A stretch of DNA of 64,000 nt, from assembly GCA_905480645.1 (NCBI GenBank), contig CAJQRC010000010.1:124001-188000 (forward strand), read 5' to 3'. This stretch comes from an uncultured Tateyamaria sp. GTDB lineage: Bacteria > Pseudomonadota > Alphaproteobacteria > Rhodobacterales > Rhodobacteraceae. Positions within the stretch are counted from its first letter, which is position 1; the number at the start of each line of letters is the position of its first letter. Both the position numbers and the translations under genes were made by a program. Below the pieces are notes generated by a model that did no database searches, was not told the DNA's origin, and saw nothing but the letters and a program-made list of their open reading frames with translations. Positions 1-9,160 of the stretch are shown here, one piece after another.

Positions 1-158
1 TTTTGTTTATCAGCCACGACTTGAAGGTTGTTCGCGCTATGAGCCATAAAGTACTTGTGATGAAACAAGGTGATATTGTAGAACAAGGCTCTGCAGAAGA
101 CCTATTTGAACGTCCTCAGACAGATTATACACGCCTTTTGCTTCAAGCAACACATTAG
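1..158 (+). CDS. yejF: ABC transporter ATP-binding protein, C-terminal end (YejF-like), partial
   Basis: The gene runs in from the left edge; the last 51 codons are visible, in the frame that starts at base 3, and end at TAG 156-158. The peptide begins with FISHDLKVVRAMSH, the H-loop (switch histidine) region of an ABC ATPase. It continues with the VMKQGDIVEQG and PQTDYTRLLL pattern found at the C-terminus of the oligopeptide/microcin C importer ATPases. The closing pattern most resembles YejF, the fused double ATPase of the Yej peptide importer at the inner membrane, but DppD/DppF-type proteins share it. No permease gene is in the window; any would lie to the left. Confidence 0.65.
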   Translation, partial: LFISHDLKVVRAMSHKVLVMKQGDIVEQGSAEDLFERPQTDYTRLLLQATH

Positions 159-351
159 CAATTGAGGAGTTATGTAAGCTGTAATCATGCCTGTTGTACC
201 GTTTTTAACAAGCAGGATTGGTATTGTTTTGAATTAAGCTGACTTAAATTATTCCGTAATGAACATTTAGACAGTCCTTTTATCATAATTGATTGACTGC
301 ATCATCTAGTGGCTTCGGGCATAGTACTCTGGCCAAAAGTTTCAAATAATT

Positions 352-1764
352 TTATGGACCAATCATAAAGCATGTTACATCTCGTGCTGCCAGACGACGA
401 CAAGCTAAATCGGCAGTTTCTTGTGTCATTCCCAGAAAATTAGCGTCAAAGCCTTGTGGTTGTTTGACCACCTTGCGCAAACTTCCGTCTAAAGATGACA
501 TTTCCGCCAAAGCTGTCTGTAGGAGTATTTTTTCTGCATGGTAGCGGCTGGGATAACGACCTATGTTTACGCCCCAATGTCGCCCACCTGATGTGGACAG
601 GCGTGTTACAACTTCTGTTTTAGCTTTGGCCAATACTACATTACTCTGAGGTTCTAGAGGTGGAGTTTTTTCAACGATATCCACATTGACTGTTGTTTGT
701 GCCTCTTCAAGCGCGGTGCGGATGTCATTTGTCAAGACCGATGGATCTGATGATTTTTCAGTGACAAGAGTAGGTTCAGCCTCAGCTGAAACTGGCCGCA
801 GTTTAGGCCGATACGATGTTGTGACCGCGCCGCTCTGACGGATAATTTTAGCGACATTTGATGAGGTGTTTGCATTGCCTGCTTCGCGCTCATTGCCAGC
901 CTGGTACCTAGGTTTACGTGGTTTCTGTAGCTTTGCACGGCTTGGAGCTCTGCTGAAACCAAGATCTAGAAGCTCTGCAACTTTTGCATTTCGTGCTGCT
1001 GATGATTTACCACCAAACATGGTAGCGATAATACGTTCGTTACCACGTTCAGCCGAAGCGACGAGATTTGATCCAGCTGCGCGCGTGTACCCAGTTTTGA
1101 TACCATCTGCCCCTTTATAGGATGCTAGCAGTCGACGGTTAGTGTTAGCCACTTTTCGCACACCAGCATTTGTAGATCTACGGGAGAATAAGTTGTAATA
1201 TTGTGGATAATCATAAATCATATGGCGACCTAAGATCGACATATCATGGGCGGTGGATAGGTGCCCTTTCTCGGTTAAGCCATGTGCATTTTTGAAGGTA
1301 GTTTTTGTCATACCCAATGATTTTGCTGTCCGAGTCATTCTACGTGCAAACGCTGCCTCCGACCCTGAAATAGCTTCGGCCAAAGCCGTTGCGGCATCAT
1401 TCGCCGACTTTACAGCAGAGGCGCGAATTAAGTAACGTAACTTAATCTTCTGCCCCGACCGAAGGCCTAATTTAGAAGGTGGTTCGCCGGCAGCTTTTGG
1501 GGAGATTTTAATTTTGGTATCAAGAGTAATTTCACCTCGCTCTACCGCTTGAAATACAACGTAGAGGGTCATCATTTTTGTGAGGGATGCAGGATGCAGT
1601 CGAGTATCTGCATTTCGAGAATGTAGTACCTCTCCAGTTCTTGCATCCATCACATATGCTGCGTACGGAGCCGCAAGTACTGATGCTGGTAAAATAACTA
1701 ACATCCAAAATGCCGTTAAAATTAATAGCCCTAACCGGGCCGACTGCGAGCGTCGATCCTTCAC
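352..1764 (-). CDS. D-alanyl-D-alanine carboxypeptidase (PBP5/6 family) with C-terminal SPOR domain
   Basis: This periplasmic penicillin-binding protein trims the terminal D-Ala from peptidoglycan stem peptides. Its 470 residues start at a GTG. A hydrophobic signal segment (about 11-31) ending LAA precedes the mature protein. The three serine-peptidase S11 motifs are intact: SLTK at 60-63 (S60 nucleophile, K63), SAN at 120-122 and KTG at 223-225. A Ser/Pro-rich linker follows, and the last ~75 residues look like a SPOR domain (GVNIGRYPSRYHAEKILL), which binds denuded glycan at the septum. The SPOR fusion suggests action at the division site. It is isolated, with AT-rich non-coding DNA on both sides. 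Confidence 0.9.
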   Translation of the reverse strand: MKDRRSQSARLGLLILTAFWMLVILPASVLAAPYAAYVMDARTGEVLHSRNADTRLHPASLTKMMTLYVVFQAVERGEITLDTKIKISPKAAGEPPSKLGLRSGQKIKLRYLIRASAVKSANDAATALAEAISGSEAAFARRMTRTAKSLGMTKTTFKNAHGLTEKGHLSTAHDMSILGRHMIYDYPQYYNLFSRRSTNAGVRKVANTNRRLLASYKGADGIKTGYTRAAGSNLVASAERGNERIIATMFGGKSSAARNAKVAELLDLGFSRAPSRAKLQKPRKPRYQAGNEREAGNANTSSNVAKIIRQSGAVTTSYRPKLRPVSAEAEPTLVTEKSSDPSVLTNDIRTALEEAQTTVNVDIVEKTPPLEPQSNVVLAKAKTEVVTRLSTSGGRHWGVNIGRYPSRYHAEKILLQTALAEMSSLDGSLRKVVKQPQGFDANFLGMTQETADLACRRLAARDVTCFMIGP

Positions 1765-2304
1765 AATAAACCTGCCTATTTCTGCCTCTGACCGCCGATT
1801 TTTCGACTAGCCTTTTTTTTATAACCATAGAGCTAGCACACTGTATGATTTCAATAAAGCATTGATGTTCATTGTATTTTAATTTTAATTATTTTCAAAT
1901 AATGGGTACAATATGTAGTGCTTGCAGATTGGTCGATTACTAAACATGCTAATGTTGTTTATGTGCATTCATTCATTGATGATGCTCTTTGGTCACACTT
2001 TTATATCTATCAAAAATAATATCCTGAAAAATAAGGCGCAGGAACGGTGTAAACTCGGATGATGTCCTCAAAGCACGCAACATAACGTTATTTTAAGTAT
2101 GGTAGCAGTCCCTCTTTGATTAAATTGAAATATCCATTACATTGTGGGCCAAATAAAAATTAATTAGAAATTTATAGAGATACATATTGTGGGCCCTTGG
2201 TCTACTAAAGAGGATATTTATTTAAACTATGGCCTGCGCTTCCGTGTGGATAGCTTTTATAGACGATTTGTCATTTATTAAAAAATTAAACCTATCGATT
2301 GGTT
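1765..2304. other. AT-rich intergenic stretch, no gene seen
   Basis: No open reading frame here has plausible codon use or a ribosome binding site. The only structure I noticed is a short direct repeat, ATTGTGGGCC, at 2141-2150 and again at 2187-2196. Neither is obviously an operator. The stretch probably holds the promoter of the carboxypeptidase gene and the 3' end of the HAD gene. Confidence 0.5.
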
Positions 2305-3003
2305 TCAGAATTCTTTTTCTAGAAATTCGGATAAAGCACTAAGGTCTACCAACTCGTGATAACGAGGGTGGCCAAGGGGTGTCCTAGCAATCTCGAGGTT
2401 CCATACCATTTCATGAGGTACGTAAACACCGAAACCACCTGCATCAATCATTGGGATAACATCTGATTTCATGGAATTACCAATCATCATTCCGTTTTGC
2501 ACTCCGCCAAAAGGCCCGTAAATGCGTGAATATACGTGTGATTTTTTATCAGAAACGATTTCAATTGTATCAAATAATTCACCTAAACCAGATTGTGCCA
2601 GCTTTCGCTCTTGGTCCAAAAGATCGCCTTTTGTAATTAACACCACCGGCGCAAGTTTCTTTGCCGCACGCACGGCATCTTCCGCATACGGCAATAGGTC
2701 TATCGGATGTCGTAGCATATCTTGGCCTGCTTTTATCAAAGAGGCTATTACTTCGCCAGGCACCCTTTTATCTGTAACATCCAGAGCGGTTTCGATCATC
2801 GATAAAACAAAACCTTTAATGCCAAATCCGTAGTGTCCAATGTTGCGCTGTTCAGCCTTCAAAAGAAGATTATCAATGTTTTTATGGTCTGTATGTGGGG
2901 TTATAAGCTCCGTAAACCGCTCTTGGGTTAGTTTGAAAAACCGTTCATTATGCCATAATGTGTCATCGGCATCGAACCCAATTGCGCATAGTGTTTTTGA
3001 CAT
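2305..3003 (-). CDS. HAD superfamily hydrolase
   Basis: This is a 232-residue cytoplasmic HAD phosphatase. Motif I is near the N-terminus: FDADDTLWHN, where the first Asp is the expected nucleophile and the third Asp the acid/base. Motif II (VLITKGD) and the lysine/acidic C-terminal motifs (MIGNSMKSDVIPMIDAGG) are present, with a helical cap between. The DADDTLW form occurs in YjjG/phosphoglycolate-like nucleotidases and in uncharacterised alphaproteobacterial HADs, so the substrate cannot be named. Start ATG at 3003, with an AGAGGGT Shine-Dalgarno ahead of it. It is divergent from clpS, with about 75 bases between them. Confidence 0.8.
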   Translation of the reverse strand: MSKTLCAIGFDADDTLWHNERFFKLTQERFTELITPHTDHKNIDNLLLKAEQRNIGHYGFGIKGFVLSMIETALDVTDKRVPGEVIASLIKAGQDMLRHPIDLLPYAEDAVRAAKKLAPVVLITKGDLLDQERKLAQSGLGELFDTIEIVSDKKSHVYSRIYGPFGGVQNGMMIGNSMKSDVIPMIDAGGFGVYVPHEMVWNLEIARTPLGHPRYHELVDLSALSEFLEKEF

Positions 3004-3079
3004 TTCACAATGACCCTCTTTTCTAACCGGTCTTGAACGTTATATATCTCATATAAAGAACGGGCATAGGAATTTAGGT

Positions 3080-3436
3080 TTGATCAAGATGCAGGTACAT
3101 CAAAAAGTGCGTATGATGACCAGCCCGATGGACGGCGATGGTGACACTATTGTAGCTACTAATGCGAAACGCAAGACTAAGCGTCCTCCACTCTATAAGG
3201 TGCTTCTGCTGAACGACGATTATACTCCAATGGAGTTTGTTGTGCATGTATTAGAGCGATTTTTTGGGCTTAATCATTCTCAAGCTTTTGAGATTATGCT
3301 AACTGTCCATAAAAAAGGACTTGCTGTCGTTGGCGTATTTAGTCACGAGATTGCAGAAACTAAAGTGGCGCAGGTCATGGATTGTGCACGTCGTCATCAA
3401 CATCCGTTACAATGTACAATGGAAAAAGAAGAATAA
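3080..3436 (+). CDS. clpS: ATP-dependent Clp protease adaptor ClpS
   Basis: ClpS is the N-end-rule adaptor that delivers proteins with destabilising N-terminal residues to ClpAP. The conserved core runs from about residue 38 ([20 protein letters not shown]) through the [11 protein letters not shown] segment, ending with the [11 protein letters not shown] helix. The 118-residue call uses a TTG at 3080; ATG at 3089 or 3113 would only shorten the flexible N-terminal arm, so the start is uncertain. The stop codon abuts the GTG of the next gene, so the two are probably translationally coupled. clpA, often its neighbour in other bacteria, is not adjacent here. Confidence 0.93.
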   Translation: MIKMQVHQKVRMMTSPMDGDGDTIVATNAKRKTKRPPLYKVLLLNDDYTPMEFVVHVLERFFGLNHSQAFEIMLTVHKKGLAVVGVFSHEIAETKVAQVMDCARRHQHPLQCTMEKEE

Positions 3437-4411
3437 GTGATAGATGATCGTTTGCCTCTAGCGCTTGAAAAAATCGAGATTTCGAGTGACGGTATTATTG
3501 CTGTGATGCATCCCGCAATAGATGCTAACCTGTCAGCTCTACCAAAAGAACGCATTTTAATCGTCTCGCCACTTGCGACAATTTGCGCTCATTTTGAAGC
3601 TCAGGGCTATCGTGTGACGGCTAAAGTATCTGAATTAGCGCGGTTTACCGCATCAGTAGTATGTCTGACCCGGGCGAGAGCTGAAACAAAAGCTCTTTTG
3701 GCTGTGGCTATGAATCAGACTGATGGTATAATTCTTATAGATGGCCAAAAGACCGACGGTGCAAATTCAATACTTAAAGCGCTCCGCAGCCGCGTAAATG
3801 TTGGTGGTTCTATTTCTAAGTCTCACGGTAAAGTGTTTTGGTGTGACGGTGGATCTGACTTTAAGGACTGGGCTGTAGGCCCCGCGCTGCAAAAATGTGG
3901 CTTTTGGACTGCGGCCGGTGTATTTTCAGCTGATGGAGTTGACCCCGCTTCTGCGCTCTTAATTGAGGCTCTACCACATTCTATAACTGGCCGAGTGGCT
4001 GATCTTGGGGCTGGATGGGGTTATCTCTCCGCACATATTTTAACTAGGGCGGCGGTGGTAGAAGTTCATTTGGTTGAAGCTCACGATATGGCGCTACAGT
4101 GCGCGCGGCATAATGTTTTGGACCACCGCGCTTCATTTCATTGGGTTGATGCTATAAAATGGGCACCCTCGAATAAAATGGATGCAGTAATTATGAACCC
4201 GCCATTTCATACAGGGCGCAGCGTCGATCCGACGTTAGGGCGTAGTTTTATCACGGCCTCTGCTCGGCTGCTTAAACCGCAGGGAATGCTATGGATGGTT
4301 GCGAATAGGCATCTTCCGTATGAAAAAACCCTTATGGCACATTTTTCTAAGGTAGTTGATTTGGGTGGAAATGCACGGTTCAAGGTGTTGCGAGCGGAAC
4401 GGCCTAAATGA
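3437..4411 (+). CDS. rsmC: 16S rRNA guanine-N2 methyltransferase, RsmC-like
   Basis: This is a class I S-adenosylmethionine methyltransferase of the RsmC/RlmG group, which methylates a guanine N2 in rRNA (G1207 of 16S in E. coli). The SAM-binding motif is VADLGAGWG at 187-195 and the catalytic NPPFH is at 254-258. The N-terminal half is the degenerate, non-catalytic duplicated domain of the family. At 324 residues it matches family length. The GTG start follows the clpS stop with no gap. It is followed by an SDR gene 15 bases downstream, so clpS-rsmC-SDR probably form one transcript. Confidence 0.85.
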   Translation: MIDDRLPLALEKIEISSDGIIAVMHPAIDANLSALPKERILIVSPLATICAHFEAQGYRVTAKVSELARFTASVVCLTRARAETKALLAVAMNQTDGIILIDGQKTDGANSILKALRSRVNVGGSISKSHGKVFWCDGGSDFKDWAVGPALQKCGFWTAAGVFSADGVDPASALLIEALPHSITGRVADLGAGWGYLSAHILTRAAVVEVHLVEAHDMALQCARHNVLDHRASFHWVDAIKWAPSNKMDAVIMNPPFHTGRSVDPTLGRSFITASARLLKPQGMLWMVANRHLPYEKTLMAHFSKVVDLGGNARFKVLRAERPK

Positions 4412-4426
4412 ATGTGAGGATAGAAG

Positions 4427-5230
4427 ATGTCATTTTCAATCAGTGGTAAAACAGCTATTGTAACGGGTGCAGCCAATGGTATCGGGCTTGCTGTCGCAAG
4501 AACTTTTGCGGATCGTGGCGCAAACGTTATGTGCGCTGATATGGATGAAAAGCGGCTCATAAATGAATTAGGTAATACTGCTGATGAAGGTAATATACGC
4601 TATTTTGCGGGTGATCTACGGCAGCGTCTGACGATTGCCAATCTAATATCAGCCACAATTGATGCTTTTGATGAGATAGACATCTTAGTGAACGCTTCAC
4701 GACAGGTAATGGAAACTGACGCACTTAATCCCGAAGATACTTCTGTAGAACAACTGCTGGAACAAAATCTAATGACAGCGCTGAGGCTTAGTCAACAAGT
4801 AGCGCGCCGGATGATTAAACAGGCTGAAAATAATGATAATGACATGCCTGCTGGTTCTATAATTAACCTTAGTTCAATTGCAGCACATCAAACACGGCCT
4901 GAATTGTTAGGTTATTCAATTGCTTCTGCTGGGTTGGAGCAAATGACGCGATCAATGGCTTTGGCTTTGGCCCCGCAACGTATTCGTGTGAATGCGGTTG
5001 CTTTTGGATCTGTGATGTCAGCGTCTTTAAAATCTTCTATTGGAGATCATCCTGAATGGCGGGAAGAAATAGAGAGTCGGACACCACTACATCGGATAGC
5101 AAGCCCTAATGAGCTTGTGGATGCTGTTCAATTTCTTGCCTCTGACGGGTCAGGTTTTGTAACAGGCGATGTTATGACTGTTGACGGTGGACGCAGTTTG
5201 CTAGATCCGGTGAATTCACCGGCACATTGA
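4427..5230 (+). CDS. Short-chain dehydrogenase/reductase family protein, catalytic Lys missing
   Basis: It has a Rossmann-fold SDR sequence of 267 residues. The cofactor motif TGAANGIG is at 13-20, and an Asp near residue 39 (CADMD) suggests NAD(H) preference. The structural NNAG motif is degenerate (VNAS). Ser150 and Tyr163 of the catalytic tetrad keep the normal 13-residue spacing. The Lys expected four residues after Tyr is Ser167 (YSIASAG instead of YxxSKAG). The C-terminal GDVMTVDGG motif is normal. The protein may be a weak or non-catalytic SDR. It lies between rsmC and hemF on the same strand. I cannot assign a substrate. Confidence 0.85.
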   Translation: MSFSISGKTAIVTGAANGIGLAVARTFADRGANVMCADMDEKRLINELGNTADEGNIRYFAGDLRQRLTIANLISATIDAFDEIDILVNASRQVMETDALNPEDTSVEQLLEQNLMTALRLSQQVARRMIKQAENNDNDMPAGSIINLSSIAAHQTRPELLGYSIASAGLEQMTRSMALALAPQRIRVNAVAFGSVMSASLKSSIGDHPEWREEIESRTPLHRIASPNELVDAVQFLASDGSGFVTGDVMTVDGGRSLLDPVNSPAH

Positions 5231-5297
5231 ACCTTATTTTCTCTTGGTTGATATCGTATTTGCGTTTTACAAACTGTCACTTGAACAGGATAATTAT

Positions 5298-6191
5298 ATG
5301 ACAGAACAACTTGATGCCCAAAGAAACCTTGCTTCTGCTTGGTTCAGAGAATTACGTGATTATATCGTCTCAGAATTTGAGCGTTTGGAAGCAGAGCACG
5401 TACGTGGGCCGATGTCTCAAGCAGATTGTGGCGTCTTTGAAGTTACCGAAACTAATCGCCGATCTGATGATGGCTCTGATACTGGTGGTGGAGTAATGAG
5501 TATCATGCGTGGAGGCCGTATTTTTGAAAAGGTAGGTGTCAACGTATCAACAGTTTATGGAACCTTAGGAGAGCGAGCCCAGATGGCAATGGCTTCCCGA
5601 AAAGGCATTCCTGGTATGAAAGATGATCCTAGGTTTTGGGCTTCTGGTATTTCACTTGTTGCTCACATGCAGAACCCGCATTGTCCTGCGGTACACATGA
5701 ATACCCGCATGTTTTGGACGCCCCATGCCTGGTGGTTTGGGGGTGGTTCTGACTTGAACCCATGCTTAGAGTATGAGGAAGATACCGCGCATTTTCACGC
5801 CACTCAGAAATCCTATTTGGACCCTCATGGAGTGGATATGTATCCGCGCCTAAAAAAATGGGCTGATGAGTATTTCTTTGTACCACATCGAGGCCGAGCA
5901 CGTGGTGTTGGTGGTATTTTTATGGATGATCATAACACTGGTGACTGGGAAGCAGATTTTTGTCTGACAAAGGATATTGGTAGAGCCTTTGTTCCAGCTT
6001 TTATACCTTTGATAGAAAAGCGTTGCGTGCAAAAATGGACAGATTCTGACAAGGATAAGCAGTTAACGCATCGAGGGCTATATGCCGAATACAATCTTGT
6101 ATACGATCGCGGTACAAAATTTGGCCTTGAGACGGGTCATGACGCGAATGCTGTTTTAATGAGTCTGCCCCCAGTGGCCAAATGGTTTTAA
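5298..6191 (+). CDS. hemF: Oxygen-dependent coproporphyrinogen-III oxidase
   Basis: HemF oxidatively decarboxylates coproporphyrinogen III to protoporphyrinogen IX using O2, the aerobic form of this haem-pathway step. An upstream in-frame ATG at 5244 exists, but ATG 5298 has AGGA seven bases before it and gives 297 residues, matching the E. coli enzyme (299). Family signatures are visible: MSIMRGGRIFEKVGVN, HMNTRMF, WWFGGGSDLNP, and FCL followed by YNLVYDRGTKFGL(E)TG near the C-terminus. It follows the SDR gene by 67 bases and may be co-transcribed with it. hemC and hemE lie just downstream, giving a small haem gene cluster. Confidence 0.95.
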   Translation: MTEQLDAQRNLASAWFRELRDYIVSEFERLEAEHVRGPMSQADCGVFEVTETNRRSDDGSDTGGGVMSIMRGGRIFEKVGVNVSTVYGTLGERAQMAMASRKGIPGMKDDPRFWASGISLVAHMQNPHCPAVHMNTRMFWTPHAWWFGGGSDLNPCLEYEEDTAHFHATQKSYLDPHGVDMYPRLKKWADEYFFVPHRGRARGVGGIFMDDHNTGDWEADFCLTKDIGRAFVPAFIPLIEKRCVQKWTDSDKDKQLTHRGLYAEYNLVYDRGTKFGLETGHDANAVLMSLPPVAKWF

Positions 6192-6359
6192 CCTCGCTTT
6201 GATTGGATTATAAATTTACTCCGGTTTTGTCGTTGGATAACAGTAACGCTTTACTATACTGCTCCCAAAGCTTTGTAATTTAATCAAAAAACTAGTTTAT
6301 GTATTCTTTGGCAGTCTGTTCGTTTGCCTTTATGGTGTATTGCTTAGGCCAGAGGGTAT

Positions 6360-7304
6360 TCAGTGCCAGTCAAAAAAATTAGGCCCTGCTCTTTTTAATA
6401 ATTCATCGGCTAGGTCAGTACCTAAAAGTATCCCATCTGAGATTGTCCCAGACCGGGTTGCGGATAGCGCCTTAGATCCATCAGGGCGTAGCACCTCACC
6501 TTTCAGATGTAGAGTATGTCCCGAAAGAGTCGCCAGTCCGGCAATAGGGGTCTCACATGACCCATCGAGGGCAGCCAGAAACTGCCTCTCAGCAGCAAGA
6601 ACTTGGCCTGTGGGAATATCGTGAATTGCAGCCAGTAACTCTGCGGTATTTTCATCACTAAGGCGTCGCTCAATACCGATCGCTCCTTGCGCAACTGCAG
6701 GCAACATATCGTGTGGATCGATGGGTGTTGCCGGAACTTCGCTCATAGATAGACGGTTTAGGCCTGCACAGGCTAAGAAGGTACATTCAGCAATTCCATT
6801 GGACAGTTTTTTCAAACGAGTTTGAACGTTACCACGAAATTCAACAACTATGAGGTCTGGCCGCCTATTAAGTAGTTGTGCTTTGCGGCGTAGAGAAGAA
6901 GTACCAACTATAGCTCCGGAGCGTAGATCCGTGATTTTTTTCAGTGTTTGTGATATAAACGCATCGCGCACGTCTTCGCGCGGTAAGTAGGTGTCTAAAA
7001 TTAAGCCTTCAGGTTGGACCGTCGGCATATCTTTCATTGAATGTACTGCAATATCGATTTTACCACATAAAAGGTCTTCTTCTATTTCACGAGTAAAAAG
7101 CCCTTTCCCACCAATATCCTTGAGCGGGCGGTCCTGTATCGCGTCACCCGTGACACTTATTATGATAATTTCAAAGGCTTCCTGAGGCAAATCAAAGGCT
7201 TCCGCCAAGCGAGTGCGGGTTTCGTAAGCCTGAGCCATTGCTAGGGGTGAACCACGCGTACCAATTTTCAGCGGCGTAGTTGTGTCTGGAAGTCGTATTG
7301 TCAT
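6360..7304 (-). CDS. hemC: Hydroxymethylbilane synthase (porphobilinogen deaminase)
   Basis: HemC joins four porphobilinogen units into hydroxymethylbilane in the cytosol. Sequence signatures are LKIGTRGSPLAMAQA at the N-terminus, VHSMKDMP, and the Arg-rich GTSSLRRKAQLL and EFRGNVQTRL segments. The cofactor-attachment site DGSCETPI has its Cys at residue 250 by this start; that Cys carries the dipyrromethane primer. An upstream TTG at 7328 would add eight residues. I prefer ATG 7304 (MTIRLPDTT), which gives 314 residues, the usual length. It is divergent from hemE, with under 70 bases between the start codons, so the two share a promoter region. Confidence 0.95.
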   Translation of the reverse strand: MTIRLPDTTTPLKIGTRGSPLAMAQAYETRTRLAEAFDLPQEAFEIIIISVTGDAIQDRPLKDIGGKGLFTREIEEDLLCGKIDIAVHSMKDMPTVQPEGLILDTYLPREDVRDAFISQTLKKITDLRSGAIVGTSSLRRKAQLLNRRPDLIVVEFRGNVQTRLKKLSNGIAECTFLACAGLNRLSMSEVPATPIDPHDMLPAVAQGAIGIERRLSDENTAELLAAIHDIPTGQVLAAERQFLAALDGSCETPIAGLATLSGHTLHLKGEVLRPDGSKALSATRSGTISDGILLGTDLADELLKRAGPNFFDWH

Positions 7305-7371
7305 GGGTTTATCTTTTAAGTGTGTCAACTTATTCTGACAACTGTAAATTATGATACAAAGGCAGTGCGTA

Positions 7372-8415
7372 ATGAAAGATTCTGTTCAGACCAAGACGAT
7401 CTTGCGAGCTTTGGCAGGAGAGACCCTTCCAACACCACCGATTTGGATGATGCGTCAGGCGGGACGATACTTGCCAGAATATAAGGCTACGCGCGCAAAG
7501 GCTGGTGATTTTCTATCGCTTTGCTATAATCCAGAATTGGCCGCTGAAGTCACTTTACAACCCATTAGGCGGTATGGTTTTGATGCAGCGATTTTGTTTG
7601 CTGATATCTTGCTTGTTCCGCAAGCCTTAGGGGCAGACCTTTGGTTTGTAACGGGTGAAGGCCCAAGGCTATCAACTATTTCATCGCAATCTGACTTCGA
7701 TCACCTCAAACCAGCAAGTGCGATTCATGATACGTTGTGTCCAATATATGAGACAGTTGGAATTTTGCGCCGTGAACTTCCGGTGGAAACAACTCTGATT
7801 GGGTTTGCAGGTGCGCCTTGGACTGTGGCTACTTATATGATTGCTGGAAAGGGGACGCCTGATCAGAAACCTGCACATGATTTACGTATCGGTAACAAAG
7901 TTTTATTTGAAATTCTCCTTAAGCGAATCACTGAAGCAACAATTAGTTACTTATCAATGCAGATTGAGGCTGGAGCGGAGGTTGTGAAAATTTTTGATAG
8001 TTGGGCCGGGTCACTTAAAGGTGAGGCATTTCAAAAATATGCGGTTGCACCGTGTTTTGAAATTACGTCTGCTTTAAAGGCTAAATATCCACAAATACCT
8101 GTTATTGGGTTCCCTCGTGAGGCTGGAGATGGCTACGTTGGTTTCCATTCGGCTACCGGCGTTGATTGTGTCGCTTTGGATAACTCAGTTTCGCCAGATT
8201 GGGCTGCTTCTATGGTACAAAAGGATGGCTGTGTTCAAGGAAATTTGGCGTCACGTCATATGGTGACTGGTGGGAAAGATCTGGTGAGTGAAACGCGGGC
8301 GATTGTTAAGTCATTTTCACAGGGACCCCATATTTTTAATTTAGGTCATGGGATCACGCCCGATGCAGACCCTGAAAATGTTTCCTTAATGATAGAGACT
8401 GTGCGTAATAATTAA
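7372..8415 (+). CDS. hemE: Uroporphyrinogen decarboxylase
   Basis: HemE removes four carboxyl groups from uroporphyrinogen III to give coproporphyrinogen III, the substrate of the nearby HemF. The N-terminal signature [16 protein letters not shown], with its anion-binding Arg residues, is complete. The second signature is [13 protein letters not shown], and the C-terminal [13 protein letters not shown] is typical. An in-frame ATG at 7351 exists. The ATG at 7372 has AAAGG nine bases upstream and gives 347 residues, matching the family. A tRNA gene begins 53 bases after the stop. Confidence 0.95.
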   Translation: MKDSVQTKTILRALAGETLPTPPIWMMRQAGRYLPEYKATRAKAGDFLSLCYNPELAAEVTLQPIRRYGFDAAILFADILLVPQALGADLWFVTGEGPRLSTISSQSDFDHLKPASAIHDTLCPIYETVGILRRELPVETTLIGFAGAPWTVATYMIAGKGTPDQKPAHDLRIGNKVLFEILLKRITEATISYLSMQIEAGAEVVKIFDSWAGSLKGEAFQKYAVAPCFEITSALKAKYPQIPVIGFPREAGDGYVGFHSATGVDCVALDNSVSPDWAASMVQKDGCVQGNLASRHMVTGGKDLVSETRAIVKSFSQGPHIFNLGHGITPDADPENVSLMIETVRNN

Positions 8416-8468
8416 GCTGGATTTCGGCCTTGACGACTGCGGAGGGCTGGCATAACTCCAGCGTCTAT

Positions 8469-8545
8469 GGCGCGGTAGCTCAGCTGGTTAGAGCGATCGA
8501 CTCATAATCGATAGGTCGGGAGTTCAAGTCTCCCCCACGCCACCA
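8469..8545 (+). tRNA. tRNA with CAU anticodon (elongator Met or Ile2)
   Basis: The 77-base cloverleaf includes an encoded CCA end (8543-8545). The D stem GCTC/GAGC, anticodon stem ATCGA/TCGAT around loop CTCATAA (anticodon CAT at 8503-8505), and T stem GGGAG/CTCCC around TTCAAGT all pair perfectly. The acceptor stem GGCGCGG/CCACGCC has one C-A mismatch at the fifth pair (8473 with 8537). A CAU anticodon fits elongator tRNA-Met or the lysidine-modified tRNA-Ile2. The anticodon-arm sequence resembles E. coli Ile2, so I lean that way without certainty. The first pair, G-C, argues against an initiator tRNA. Confidence 0.93.
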
Positions 8546-9160
8546 CTTAACCAAATGTCTAAAATTGATCCTGAAATTCTGTGAGCGTCAGGATACGTTC
8601 ATATTAAAGTAACTTATAAAAGAGCTTTTTTCTTTAAAACTTAATTTTTGGGTAGCAAATTTGCTCAAAAGAAGTGTGACACCTTCCAGTTCTCGGACCT
8701 CGGCAAATGATTTTGGTATTGCCACTGTAGTTAAATGCCTATCTGGTGTGGCTCAAAGACTGAGATACTAGACAGAAGTTGAGGCGCCATTCCAGACATC
8801 ATGGAATTTAAATTTTTGATGGCAAACGTAATTCCCCAATTTGTTGTATTATAATTTTCAACAAAAACTCTTTCGTATTTAGTCTTAAGTTCGTGGATTA
8901 AATGTGCGTAGAGATTAGCTGTTGTAAATTGTAGAAATTTTACTGTGTATATTGTTGAACAAAATTTGCTCCAGTCGGTCCTCTATTTTTAAGGGATACT
9001 GGAAATAATTATTTATTGATGCTGAAATGTGTAATAACATTGTTATACTTACAAACCAAGTAGTTAGGTGACAGGCCTAATTATTTTGCATACCAATTAC
9101 TTTAGACAAATATAATAAAATGTGGCGGGCGCGAGGTTCCATAATTAAGAGGGAAAATTC
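8546..9160. other. Intergenic region between the tRNA and TRAP genes
   Basis: This is 615 bases of AT-rich DNA without a convincing reading frame. I looked for a repeat of the tRNA 3' end, which would mark an integrated element, and saw none. A small hairpin (TTAGG / CCTAA, 9064-9080) lies just ahead of the probable promoter of the TRAP operon. Confidence 0.5.
9086..9116 (+). promoter_or_regulatory. Possible sigma-70 promoter of the TRAP operon
   Basis: There is a perfect TATAAT at 9111-9116. A partial -35 box, TTGCAT, lies at 9086-9091 with a long 19-base spacer. It is 45 bases upstream of the dctP start codon, a reasonable leader. The DNA is AT-rich, so a chance TATAAT is possible. Confidence 0.35.

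Noticed and set aside
8546-9160. Possible integration scar behind the tRNA gene
   Set aside because: No integrase, no repeat of the tRNA 3' end and no composition shift could be seen.
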